A stretch of 64,000 nucleotides of DNA from Nocardioides albus (GTDB lineage Bacteria; Actinomycetota; Actinomycetes; Propionibacteriales; Nocardioidaceae). Under the pieces are notes generated by a model. The model worked only from the letters and a program-made list of their open reading frames with translations. It had not been told where the DNA came from and did not search any database. The position numbers and the translations under genes are program-made. The DNA lies in contig NZ_BMQT01000016.1 of assembly GCF_014648255.1 (NCBI RefSeq), positions 28,780 through 92,779 of the forward strand, read 5' to 3'. This document shows positions 23,959 to 32,481 of this stretch, piece by piece. Every line of letters starts with the position of its first letter. Within the stretch, counting starts at the first letter, position 1.

Positions 23959-25152
23959 TCAGACTCGGTATGTGTTCGGGAGAGTGCCGTCGGCCGCGAC
24001 CTGCTTGATCATGGCGCGCCCGAGATTCCGCTCGTGGATGGGCGAGGAGCCTTCGTAGATACGCAGCGCGCGTACGTCGCGCCACATCCGGGGCACGGGG
24101 TGCGGGCCGACGATTCCTTCGCCACCGAGCAGCTGGACGCAGCGGTCCGCCACCCGGCCGACCATCTCCGAGCTGAACAGCTTGGCGGACGCGATCCGGT
24201 GCCTGGGGATGGAGCCCTCGTCGAAGGCGCGGGCGCACTCGACTGTGAGCGATCGACCGGCCTCGAGCTCGGCGAAGCTCCCGCCGAGCGTTGCCTGGAC
24301 CGCGCCGAGCTCAGCGATCGCGGAGCCGAACTGCCGGCGACCGTTCACGTGTGCCGTGGTCTCCTCGAGCAAGCGGGTGCCCTGACCGATGCAGGTGGCG
24401 GCGACGTGGAGCCGAGCATGGTTGATCCCTCGCAACGCCATCGTCAGGCCAGCACCCTCGACCCCGCCCAGCAGGTTCTCGACCGGAACCTCGACGTCGT
24501 CGAGATGGATCTCTCCGACCGGCCCCTCCGCGTGACCGTTCATGATCTCCGGCAGCGCGGTGCGCACACCGTTCGAGCCGGCATCGACGATGAACGCCGA
24601 GATCCCGTCGGCCCCCGGCTTGGACTGGTCGGTGCGGGCGAAGACGACGAAAGCGTCCGCCCAGGCGGCGTTGGTGATGTAGCGCTTGCTGCCGTTCAAC
24701 ACATAGTTGTCGCCGCTTCGCACCGCCGTGGTGGTGAGGCTGCCGGCGTCGGACCCGGCTTCCTCCTCGGTGAGGGCGAACGCGGTGACCAGCTCGCCCG
24801 CAGCCATCGCCGGCAGAAGACGCTGCCGCTGTTCTTCGGTGCCATGGTCGAGAATGGCCTGCGAACACAGACCGATCACTGTTGAGAAGCGTGAGCGGTA
24901 CACGCACGAGGCACGGGTGAACTCGAAGGTCAGCCGGACCTGCTGCTCCATCGTCCATTCGAGCCCGCCGTAGGCACGCGGGATGGTGATGGCGAAGAGA
25001 CCGAGCTCGGCCATTCGGGCGACGATGCGGGGCGGCACGGCACCTGCCTCGACCATCTCGTTCTCGGCCGGGATGAGCTCGTTGTCGGTGAAGTCGGCGA
25101 TCACCTCGAGGTATGCGTCGAAGTCGTAGCCGAAGATGTCGGGGTCGATCAT
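23959..25152 (-). CDS. Acyl-CoA dehydrogenase (left arm)
   Basis: An FAD-dependent alpha,beta-dehydrogenation enzyme of 397 residues. N-terminal helices run to PRAYGGLEWTMEQQ. The FAD/substrate region is AFALTEEEAGSDAGSLTTTA (~125-145) and YVLNGSKRYITNAAWADAFVV. The C-terminal domain has GRRQFGSAIAELGAVQ, VQLLGGEGIV and IYEGSSPIHERNLGR, where the Glu of YEG is the probable catalytic base. ATG 25152 has GAGGA 7 nt upstream. It is 20 bp downstream of the CoA-transferase gene. The acyl substrate is not predictable; the CoA-transferase and transporter partners suggest a CoA ester of an imported acid. Confidence 0.92.
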   Translation of the reverse strand: MIDPDIFGYDFDAYLEVIADFTDNELIPAENEMVEAGAVPPRIVARMAELGLFAITIPRAYGGLEWTMEQQVRLTFEFTRASCVYRSRFSTVIGLCSQAILDHGTEEQRQRLLPAMAAGELVTAFALTEEEAGSDAGSLTTTAVRSGDNYVLNGSKRYITNAAWADAFVVFARTDQSKPGADGISAFIVDAGSNGVRTALPEIMNGHAEGPVGEIHLDDVEVPVENLLGGVEGAGLTMALRGINHARLHVAATCIGQGTRLLEETTAHVNGRRQFGSAIAELGAVQATLGGSFAELEAGRSLTVECARAFDEGSIPRHRIASAKLFSSEMVGRVADRCVQLLGGEGIVGPHPVPRMWRDVRALRIYEGSSPIHERNLGRAMIKQVAADGTLPNTYRV

Positions 25153-25172
25153 GTCTTGATCCTCACGATTTG

Positions 25173-26366
25173 TCAGTTGGTGGCGACGACGACGCGTGAC
25201 GCGATCAGGTCGTCGATCTCTGCGGGGCTGAAACCGAGATCGGCCAGCAAGGACGAGGTGTGCTGGCCGAGCTTCGGTGCGCTCGTAGAGGTGGTCCGTC
25301 GTCGCCCGTCGAGCGTGAATGGCAGGCCAGGGCTGGTGAAGGACGAGCCATCCGGCCCGGCGACATCCACAAGTACCCCGGATGCGAGAACGTCTTTGTC
25401 CTTGGCGATCTCGTCGAAGGAGCGCACCGCGCCGGCTACGATCCCGGCCTCGAGCAGCAATTCGACGGCCTGGTCGCGGGTGCGGTCGACGAAGGCCTCG
25501 TTGATCGCCGCGACCATCGCGGGGCGGTTGGCCACCCGGGCCGGGTTGTCGACGAACCGCGGGTCGTCGATCATGTCCGGTCGCCCGATGAGAGTGCACA
25601 GGGCCGACCACTTCTGCGGGGTGTAGGCCGAGATGACGATCGTTCCGTCGGACGCTTCGAAGGTATCTGCTGCAGGAGCGGCGTACGGCTGGCCGTTGCC
25701 CTTGCGTCTCGGAGCCACTCCCGTCACGGTGAACTCGCCCCAGGCAGCAGCCTGCACCGCCAGGGCGGACTCCATCAACGACGTCTCGACGTGGGTCCCG
25801 CGGCCGGTCGTCGTACGGGTGAACAGGGCGGCCAGGATGCCCGTGACAAGTGCGTTGGCGGCAGCCGTGTCGACGGCGTGGAACCCGACACGCTGCGGCT
25901 CGCCGTCGGCGACGCCGGTGGTGTGCATCATCCCGAACTCGGCCTGCGCAGCGATGTCGAGGCCCGGACGCGCCTTCGAGGGACCGCGCGTCCCGAAGCC
26001 GGTGATGCTCGCATAGATCAGACCTGGGTAGCGCTCCATCAGCTCGTCGGCGCCGAGCCCGAGACGTTCGGCCGATCCGACACGGAAGTTCTGGATGAGC
26101 ACGTCCGCGTCCTCGAGCAGCCGGTGCATGATGGCGTTACCGGTCTCGTGCGCGAGGTCGAGAGCGACGCTGCGCTTGTCCCGGTTGAACGCTCGCATCA
26201 TCGAGTCACCGAAAGCACCGATTCCCCGGGTCTGGTCGCCCGTCAGGCTCTCGACCTTGATCACGTTCGCACCCAGGTCGGACAGCGACTGAGCTGCGCT
26301 GGGTCCGGCGATGTACTGGCCGAGGTCGAGCACTCGAATGCCCGCCAGAGGGCCCGCGGCGGTCAT
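25173..26366 (-). CDS. CaiB/BaiF CoA-transferase (left arm)
   Basis: A class III CoA-transferase of 397 residues: VLDLGQYIAGPSAAQSLSDL, VIKVESLTGDQTRGIG, FNRDKRSVALDL, ASITGFGTRGPSKARPG. The catalytic Asp is probably in RVGFHAVDTAAANALVTG. ATG 26366 overlaps the MFS stop (ATGA). Its closest relative in the window is the CoA-transferase at 31221, with matching GPSKxRPGLDIAAQAE, ADGEPQRVGF and RRxGNGQP blocks. The two arms therefore probably activate structurally related acids taken up by their respective transporters. Confidence 0.92.
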   Translation of the reverse strand: MTAAGPLAGIRVLDLGQYIAGPSAAQSLSDLGANVIKVESLTGDQTRGIGAFGDSMMRAFNRDKRSVALDLAHETGNAIMHRLLEDADVLIQNFRVGSAERLGLGADELMERYPGLIYASITGFGTRGPSKARPGLDIAAQAEFGMMHTTGVADGEPQRVGFHAVDTAAANALVTGILAALFTRTTTGRGTHVETSLMESALAVQAAAWGEFTVTGVAPRRKGNGQPYAAPAADTFEASDGTIVISAYTPQKWSALCTLIGRPDMIDDPRFVDNPARVANRPAMVAAINEAFVDRTRDQAVELLLEAGIVAGAVRSFDEIAKDKDVLASGVLVDVAGPDGSSFTSPGLPFTLDGRRRTTSTSAPKLGQHTSSLLADLGFSPAEIDDLIASRVVVATN

Positions 26367-27703
26367 CGGGTCACCTGCGCGGCGTACTGGTTCGTCAGCT
26401 TCTCGAGCGTGGCACGGGCGCGCTCGGGGTTGAGCATCAGGCCACCGATGACACCGAGGACACAGACCGCGATGCCGACGTACAGGAAGCCGGTCGCATA
26501 GCCCTCGGCAGCCGTCGCCGCATGGTCGACGATGACCCCCAAGACGTACGGAGCCACGATCCCGGCGACGCTGTAGGCCGCGATGATGCAACCGAAGAAG
26601 GCGACGCGCTGGTGCGCGGGGAGAAAGTCGGAGGCGCCGGCGAAGGCCACCGAGAAGGCGACGCTGTTGACGGCGAAGCCACAGACCACGAGGAACAACT
26701 GCAGCGGACCCGGCTCGAGGCGGGTGAACAGGATCATCGACAGGCCACCGAACAGCAGGAACGCAGTGGTGAGGTAGCCGCGGGCGACCCGCGACGAGTG
26801 GCCCCGGCGCAGGAGCCGCCCGGAGATCATGCCGGCCGAGAGCAGAACGATGACAGCGACCGCGTAGGGCAGCGTCACCAGGGTGCCGACGGAGCTGGCG
26901 GAGTAGCCGAGTCCTTCGCTCAGGTAGGCGGGCAGCCAGGCGACCTTGAGCGAGGAGATCAGGTAGCCGGCGAACGACAGCATCACCAGCCCCCAGAAGC
27001 TACGGAGCATCAGCAGCCGGTAGAAGGGGACGGCGATGTGACCGTTGGGGTCGACGCTGGTCTCAGCCGCAACGGTCGGCGAGACGCTCTTTCGGAACGG
27101 CAAGCGTTCCGAGAACCAGAACCAACCCACCAGCCACAACAGCCCGACGACCACCAGCACCATGAAGGCGGCGTGCCAGTGCCAGGTCAGGATCACCCAG
27201 GTGAGGGTGGGAGCGGCGATCAGCGGGCCGATCGACGATCCGGCGTTGACGATCGCGCCGGCGAATGCACGGCGCTCGGGCGCGAAGCGGTCGGCCACGA
27301 TGGACTGGCACAGCGCATGTGCCGGCCCCTCGAAGAAGCCGAGCGCGATGCGAGAAGCGACCAGCACCCCGAACGAGGTCTGCACCATCAACGGCGCCAT
27401 GCACAGGACCCAGGAGAGCATCAGCAGCCCGGCGCCCCACGTGTAGGAGATCTTGCGCAGCGCGGCGGACAGGACTACTGCCCCGATCGCGAACATCCAG
27501 AAGAACGCGCTCGAGAGGAGTCCGTACTGACTGGCCGAGAGGCCGAGATCCTCGCGGATCTGGACACTCGCCAGCCCGACGGCTGCCTTGTCAGCAAAGT
27601 TCAGCGTGAAAAAGAGGAACAGGAACAGGACGATTCCCCAAGCACGCTTGTCGAGCGGGGGCTTGGTTCCTGGTGCGAGTGGGGTTGGTTGGGTTGTCGT
27701 CAT
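26363..27703 (-). CDS. MFS transporter, organic-anion type (left arm)
   Basis: A 446-residue MFS carrier with 12 predicted helices. TM1 has LNFADKAAVGLASVQ, followed by DLGLSASQYGLLSSAFFW and FEGPAHALCQSIVADRF in TM4. SIGPLIAAPTLTWVI and FLPAHQRVAFFGCIIAAYS follow. These resemble the ACS (anion:cation symporter) branch that imports aromatic or organic acids. ATG 27703 has GAGAAGG 5 nt upstream; the longer start at 27802 lacks similarity. It is the first gene of the left arm and overlaps the CoA-transferase gene. It is clearly homologous to the carrier at 29890 in the opposite arm. Confidence 0.9.
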   Translation of the reverse strand: MTTTQPTPLAPGTKPPLDKRAWGIVLFLFLFFTLNFADKAAVGLASVQIREDLGLSASQYGLLSSAFFWMFAIGAVVLSAALRKISYTWGAGLLMLSWVLCMAPLMVQTSFGVLVASRIALGFFEGPAHALCQSIVADRFAPERRAFAGAIVNAGSSIGPLIAAPTLTWVILTWHWHAAFMVLVVVGLLWLVGWFWFSERLPFRKSVSPTVAAETSVDPNGHIAVPFYRLLMLRSFWGLVMLSFAGYLISSLKVAWLPAYLSEGLGYSASSVGTLVTLPYAVAVIVLLSAGMISGRLLRRGHSSRVARGYLTTAFLLFGGLSMILFTRLEPGPLQLFLVVCGFAVNSVAFSVAFAGASDFLPAHQRVAFFGCIIAAYSVAGIVAPYVLGVIVDHAATAAEGYATGFLYVGIAVCVLGVIGGLMLNPERARATLEKLTNQYAAQVTR

Positions 27704-27895
27704 GATGACCTTCTCGATGAGTGAGTTGGCGACGCTTGTGAAGCGGGTGATCGACGTCACAAGAACACTCCTCACATTGAGGGTGGCGAGATGACCGATC
27801 AACGGGAGATTCGATGTCGGTCCGTTCGGTCTTCCCTATATCCGCAGGTCAGCGGGGCGCGAGGCCACGGGGAGCGTGTCATCTAGGCTGAGCCC
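27704..27895. promoter_or_regulatory. Control region between the two beta-oxidation arms
   Basis: This 192-bp divergent region lies between the left-arm MFS gene and the central LysR gene. It contains CCTATATCCGC (27835-27845), which shares the 8-mer CCTATATC with the LysR-box-like site at 28974-28981 before the right-arm hydratase. A LysR protein at this position typically binds here to control itself and the divergent operon. No clear -35/-10 was found. Confidence 0.45.
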
Positions 27896-28921
27896 ATGGA
27901 TCCCCGCCAGCTGGAGTACTTCCTGGCGGTGGTGGAACACGGTGGGATCAACCGTGCGGCCACCGCGCTTCGTGTCGCTCAGCCATCGATCTCGCAGTCT
28001 CTCCGCAGACTCGAGAAGGAGGTCCAGGCGACATTGTTCCATCGCGTGGGGCGAGGAGTTGTGCTCTCAGCAGCAGGTGAGGCGTTGATCGGCCCTGCGC
28101 GGCAGGTGCTCCGCGACCTGGACCTGGCACGCGAGGCCGTGTCTGCAGTGAACCACCTACAAGGTGGTCGCATCGACATCGCCGCACTGTCCGACACCTC
28201 GACCGATCCGCTCTCGGTATGGGTGGCCCAGTTTCGAGTGAAGCATCCACTGGTTCATGTCCGCGTCGAGGAGCGAGACCGGCTCGGAGAGGTCGTCGAC
28301 ATGGTCAAGGACGGAGCCTGCGAGCTCGGCATCACCGTGCTGCCGATGGGTGTCAACGACCTCACCCACCACTTCCTGGTCGACCAGCACTTCGTGGTGG
28401 CCTTCCCGCCCGGCACTCCCACAGACCTGCCCGACGTCGTCGAGGCCAACTCGCTCGACGGCGTCCCGTTCGTGATGGGTGAACGCAACACCGCCAGCCG
28501 AGACAACGTCGAGGCGATCTTGCGTGCCTGCGGAGTGGAGCCGCTCGTGGCGGTCGAGGTTCCGCAGCGCGGCGCCGTCGTTCCGATGGTGCTCTCCGGT
28601 GCGGGGGCCGCGATCCTTCCTCAGCGCATCGCTCTCGAGGCGCGCCAGCGAGGCGCTGTGGTGCGTGACCTGAGCCCCCACGTCTCCCGGTCCGTCGGGG
28701 CGATCCATCGCCCCGACCGCCTCACGCCTGCAGCGGCGATGTTCCTCGACTACACGAAGCAGCAGCTGGCGTCGTGGGAACGCGCGGTAAGTCGACGCAT
28801 GGATGCTGGCTCCTCACGAGTGGATGCGGCCGCAGAGGTGGTCGCCGCGATCGAGCGCAGACAGCGTGAGCAGTTCAGGGAGATCGGCCCGATCTACCCG
28901 CGTTCACCCGCGAGCGAGTAG
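27896..28921 (+). CDS. LysR-family regulator (centre of the locus)
   Basis: A LysR regulator of 341 residues. The HTH at 1-60 contains MDPRQLEYFLAVVEHGGINR, AQPSISQSLRRLEKEVQATLF and HRVGRGVVLSAAGEAL. The effector domain follows (GGRIDIAALSDTSTDPLSV, CELGITVLPMG, VPMVLSGAGAAILPQ). ATG 27896 sits 6 nt after a GCTGAGCC segment that is a weak ribosome site. The C-terminus carries ~35 extra charged residues (AIERRQREQFRE). It diverges from the left arm and precedes the right arm, the classical place for a regulator of both. Its ligand is probably a CoA ester or the imported acid. Confidence 0.9.
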   Translation: MDPRQLEYFLAVVEHGGINRAATALRVAQPSISQSLRRLEKEVQATLFHRVGRGVVLSAAGEALIGPARQVLRDLDLAREAVSAVNHLQGGRIDIAALSDTSTDPLSVWVAQFRVKHPLVHVRVEERDRLGEVVDMVKDGACELGITVLPMGVNDLTHHFLVDQHFVVAFPPGTPTDLPDVVEANSLDGVPFVMGERNTASRDNVEAILRACGVEPLVAVEVPQRGAVVPMVLSGAGAAILPQRIALEARQRGAVVRDLSPHVSRSVGAIHRPDRLTPAAAMFLDYTKQQLASWERAVSRRMDAGSSRVDAAAEVVAAIERRQREQFREIGPIYPRSPASE

Positions 28922-28963
28922 CCAACTGCTCCATGGCGGCGATCGCCTGTCAGCACCGAACTG

Positions 28964-28978
28964 ATAGGTCGAGCCTAT
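28964..28978. promoter_or_regulatory. LysR-box-like palindrome upstream of right-arm operon
   Basis: ATAGG-TCGAG-CCTAT is a perfect 15-bp interrupted palindrome fitting the LysR consensus T-N11-A (T28965 to A28977). It lies 95 bp before the right-arm enoyl-CoA hydratase and continues into CCTATATCGCC, nearly identical to the half site at 27835-27845. Confidence 0.6.
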
Positions 28979-29072
28979 ATCGCCTACCAGTTTTTGGTCT
29001 TGGACGCTGTCGGTCCTCCTCCCGTTTCATGTGACGTAGTCCACAACGACACGTCCACCCAGGGAGCGACTC

Positions 29073-29867
29073 ATGGCATCACAGGTCACCTGCTCGATCA
29101 GCGGACCGATCGCGAACCTCACCCTGCGCAACACCGAGCGGCGCAACGCCTTGTCGGTGCAGCTGCTCGGCGAGCTGTACGACGCCCTCGGGCGGATCGA
29201 GGCGAACCCCGATGTGCACGTCGTCGTGCTCACCGGCTCAGGGCGTGCCTTCTGCGTCGGCGCAGACCTCGCGGGTGCACCGGAGACGCGGTCTCTGCGA
29301 CGCGACTCCGTCGAGGCCGACACAGCGCGGCTGCGCAGCGCGGGCCGCGTGGCCCAACGTCTGTACGAGATGCCGCAGGTGACGGTCGCGGCGATCAACG
29401 GCGCGTGTGCCGGCGCCGGCCTGTCCCTCGCATTGGCCGCCGATCTGAGGATCGCGAACCGCAGCGCGGTCTTCAACACCGCTTTCCTGAGCGCCGGACT
29501 CTCCGGCGACCTGGGCGGCATCTGGTTCCTCACCCAGATCCTGGGAGCCGCGAAGGCCCGCGAGCTCTTCCTGCTTCCCGGACGGTTCGACGCCGACCGC
29601 GCCGAGCAGCTCGGGCTGGTCACCTCGGTCAGCGACGACGAGGAGTTCGACAACTTCACTCACGACATCGCGGCTCGACTCGCGGCAGCCGCACCCCTCG
29701 CTTCCCGGGCGATGAAGCAGAACCTGCTCGACGCCACTCACCTGCCGCTTGCCGCCTATCTCGGACCGGAGACCGAGCGGATGGTCCGCTCGTTCCACAC
29801 CGACGACGCTGCTGAGGCCGCGTCTGCATTCCTCCAGCGTCGCGAGCCCGTCTTCGCGGGCCGCTGA
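29073..29867 (+). CDS. Enoyl-CoA hydratase/isomerase family protein (right arm, first)
   Basis: A crotonase-fold enzyme of 264 residues. ANLTLRNTERRNALSVQLLGE starts the fold. The oxyanion-hole segments are GSGRAFCVGADLAG and AAINGACAGAGLSLALAADLRIA. The usual second catalytic Glu is replaced, since AGLSGDLGGIWFL has Asp in the loop; the first Glu position is also Ala (GAGLS). That pattern is seen in PaaG-like isomerases and EchA variants, so isomerisation or an atypical hydration is as likely as standard hydration. ATG 29073 follows a GGGAGCG ribosome site. It leads the long right-arm operon and lies 23 bp before the transporter gene. Confidence 0.88.
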   Translation: MASQVTCSISGPIANLTLRNTERRNALSVQLLGELYDALGRIEANPDVHVVVLTGSGRAFCVGADLAGAPETRSLRRDSVEADTARLRSAGRVAQRLYEMPQVTVAAINGACAGAGLSLALAADLRIANRSAVFNTAFLSAGLSGDLGGIWFLTQILGAAKARELFLLPGRFDADRAEQLGLVTSVSDDEEFDNFTHDIAARLAAAAPLASRAMKQNLLDATHLPLAAYLGPETERMVRSFHTDDAAEAASAFLQRREPVFAGR

Positions 29868-29889
29868 GCCCATAGATCCGGAGAGACCC

Positions 29890-31224
29890 ATGACACTGCC
29901 CACCACCGAGCGGACCGACGCGCTCCTCGCCGCGGCTCCCGACCAGGCCGCGTTCAAGCGACGGGCCTGGACGATCACGATCCTGCTTCTCGTCTTCATG
30001 CTTCTGAACTTCGCCGACAAGGCGGTGGTCGGATTCGCCGGCGTCCAGATCATGGATGACCTCGACATCTCCGCCAGCAGGTTCGGGCTGCTCCAGAGCG
30101 CCTTCTTCTGGCTCTTCGCCGTCGGCGCCATCACCATCGGCGCACTGACCTCTCGGATCGATGCGCGCTGGCTGGTTGCGGGCCTGATGCTGATCTGGGT
30201 GCTCACCATGGCCCCGCTGATGTGGCCACTGGCCTTCACCGCGGTGCTGGTGTGCCGGATCGCCCTCGGGTTCGCCGAAGGCCCGGCGTACGCCCTGTGC
30301 ACCCACATCGTGCACTCGTGGTTCCCGCCGGAGAAGCGGGGCCTGCCCGCGGGTGTGATCACCGCAGGCGCCTCGATCGGTCCGTTGATCGCTGCTCCCC
30401 TGCTGACCTGGGTGATCGTCACCTGGTCGTGGCACGCGGCGTTCGGCGTGCTGACCGTCGCCGGCCTGCTGTGGTTGGCCGCCTGGCTGGTCCTCGGCCG
30501 GTCCGCACCGCCCGAGGGCAGCGTGCTCGCCACCAGCGTCGTAGTCGACCCCGACACCGTCCCGGTCGAGGCCCCCCTGCGGATCATCCTCACCACCGGC
30601 ACCGTGATCGGCACCGCGCTGTTGACCTTCTTCGCCTACTGGTCGACGACGCTGAAGGTGGCTTGGCTCCCCCTCTTCCTCAGCCAGGGCCTCGGCTACG
30701 ACGCGGTCACCAGCAGCCGGCTGATCACCTTCCCGTACGCGGTCGCGGCCGTCGCCGCGGTCGGCGCCGGCCTGGCGTCAAACCGGCTCACCGAGCGCGG
30801 CGTCAGCCGTCGCATCACCCGTGGCTACTTCGCCGGCGGACTGGTCGTGCTGGCCGGCCTCTCGATGTACCTGTTCACCATCATCGATCGCGGTCCCCTG
30901 CAGATGGTGTTCATCAGCCTTGCCTTCTCGATGAACTCCGCCGCGTACGCCGTCGCCTTCGTCGCGATCGGTGACGTCGTCCATCCGAAGCGCCGCGGCA
31001 CCGTCCTCGGTTGCCTGGTCGCGTTCTACAGCATGGCGGGCGTGCTCGCGCCTCTGCTGCTCGGCTACCTCGTCGACGCTGCGCCCGATGCGATCACCGG
31101 CTACAACAACGGCTTCGCGGTCACCGGTCTCATGATGGCCGTCGGCGGGGTCCTGTCCCTCCTCCTAGTACGGCCCGAACGTGACCTCGCGCGCATCCGC
31201 GAACGAGTGGGGATGACCCGATGA
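29890..31224 (+). CDS. MFS transporter, organic-anion type (right arm)
   Basis: A 444-residue carrier with 12 predicted helices, paralogous to the left-arm carrier: LLNFADKAVVGFAGVQIM, DISASRFGLLQSAFFWLF, FAEGPAYALCTHIVHSWF and ASIGPLIAAPLLTWVIVTW align block by block. ATG 29890 has GGAGAG 4 nt upstream. The stop overlaps the CoA-transferase start (ATGA), so uptake and activation are translationally coupled, the same arrangement as in the left arm. The cargo is probably a carboxylic acid closely related to that of the left carrier. Confidence 0.9.
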   Translation: MTLPTTERTDALLAAAPDQAAFKRRAWTITILLLVFMLLNFADKAVVGFAGVQIMDDLDISASRFGLLQSAFFWLFAVGAITIGALTSRIDARWLVAGLMLIWVLTMAPLMWPLAFTAVLVCRIALGFAEGPAYALCTHIVHSWFPPEKRGLPAGVITAGASIGPLIAAPLLTWVIVTWSWHAAFGVLTVAGLLWLAAWLVLGRSAPPEGSVLATSVVVDPDTVPVEAPLRIILTTGTVIGTALLTFFAYWSTTLKVAWLPLFLSQGLGYDAVTSSRLITFPYAVAAVAAVGAGLASNRLTERGVSRRITRGYFAGGLVVLAGLSMYLFTIIDRGPLQMVFISLAFSMNSAAYAVAFVAIGDVVHPKRRGTVLGCLVAFYSMAGVLAPLLLGYLVDAAPDAITGYNNGFAVTGLMMAVGGVLSLLLVRPERDLARIRERVGMTR

Positions 31225-32408
31225 GCGCCCCGCTGGAAGGGGTCCGCGTCGTCGACTTCGGACAGTTCATCGCCGCGCCCGCCGCGACGCAGGTGCTGGT
31301 CGACCTCGGTGCCGACGTGATCAAGGTCGAGCCCGTCACCGGCGAGGCGGCCCGCGTCATCGGGGTGTACGGCGAAGCGATCCTGCGCACCTACAACCGG
31401 GGCAAGCGGGCCATCGCGCTCGACCTCAAGGACCCGCGCGGGCGGGCCGTGGCCGAACGACTCATCGCCGAGGCCGACATCGTCGTGCAGAATCTGCGGC
31501 CCGGTGTGATGGAGAGCTTCGGCCTCGACGCCGCCAGCGTCCGAGCCAGGCACCCCGACATCGTCTACGCCACGGTCAGCGGCTTCGGTCTGCACGGCCC
31601 CTCGCGCAACCGGCCCGGGCTAGACATCGCAGCCCAGGCCGAGAGCGGCATCATGTGGGTGACCGGCGAAGCCGACGGTGAGCCGCAGCGTGTGGGGTTC
31701 CCGGTGGTCGACGCCGCGGCCGCCCACGTCTTTGCCCAGGCCGTGCTCGGGGCCTTCGTTCGCAAGATGCGCTTCGGGCTCGGCGACGAGGTCGAGGTGT
31801 CGCTGCTGGAGGTCGCCGTACACCTCCAGGGCCCGAACTGGGGCGAGTTCCTCCTCACCGGCAAGAGTCCGAAGCGCCGTGGCAACGGGCAGCCGACCAT
31901 CGCCCCCGCGGCCGACGTGATGCCCACGCTGGACGGCGCCATCGTGGTGTCGGCGTACTCGCCGCAGCACTTCGCCAGGCTGTGCACCCTGATCGGGCGC
32001 GACGACCTGCCCGGCGACCCGCGGTTCGCCACCAACGAGGACCGAGTGGCCAATCGGGCCCCGCTGCTCGTCGAGCTGCGTGCCGCGTTCGCCCCGCTGA
32101 CCAGCGACGCCGCGATGGAGCTGCTGACCAGTAACGGCGTCGTGGCAGGCCGGATCAGTGGGTATGACGAGGTGTTCAAGAACCCTGACATCGAGGCCGC
32201 CGGCCTGTTCATCGAGGCGACCGAGCCCGACGGTTCCACGTACCCGACCATGCGGTCGCCCTGGCACCTGGGTTCAGCGGGAGACGGACCCCGCACCGCC
32301 GCCCCGCGCCTGGGTGAGCACACCGCCGAGGTGCTCCGCGCCCACGGCTACGACCCCGCGGAGATCGCGGACCTCGCTGCTGCGCGGGTCATCGGCCTCG
32401 GCGGCTGA
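31221..32408 (+). CDS. CaiB/BaiF CoA-transferase (right arm)
   Basis: A class III CoA-transferase of 395 residues: VRVVDFGQFIAAPAATQVLVDL, VIKVEPVTGEAARVIG, YNRGKRAIALDLKDPRG, ATVSGFGLHGPSRNRPG, with the probable catalytic Asp in RVGFPVVDAAAAHVFAQ. ATG 31221 overlaps the transporter stop. It is 73 bp upstream of the dehydrogenase gene, and the gap contains a fresh GGAGAGAAT ribosome site. It should form the CoA ester that the dehydrogenase, hydratase, SDR and thiolase of this operon then process. The donor (succinyl-CoA, acetyl-CoA or product CoA) is unknown. Confidence 0.92.
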   Translation: MSAPLEGVRVVDFGQFIAAPAATQVLVDLGADVIKVEPVTGEAARVIGVYGEAILRTYNRGKRAIALDLKDPRGRAVAERLIAEADIVVQNLRPGVMESFGLDAASVRARHPDIVYATVSGFGLHGPSRNRPGLDIAAQAESGIMWVTGEADGEPQRVGFPVVDAAAAHVFAQAVLGAFVRKMRFGLGDEVEVSLLEVAVHLQGPNWGEFLLTGKSPKRRGNGQPTIAPAADVMPTLDGAIVVSAYSPQHFARLCTLIGRDDLPGDPRFATNEDRVANRAPLLVELRAAFAPLTSDAAMELLTSNGVVAGRISGYDEVFKNPDIEAAGLFIEATEPDGSTYPTMRSPWHLGSAGDGPRTAAPRLGEHTAEVLRAHGYDPAEIADLAAARVIGLGG

Positions 32409-32481
32409 CCCGAAGAACGTCCTCCTGGCCGGGCCCATCGTCGTGCCCAGCCGCCCATCATCACCACGACTGGAGAGAATC

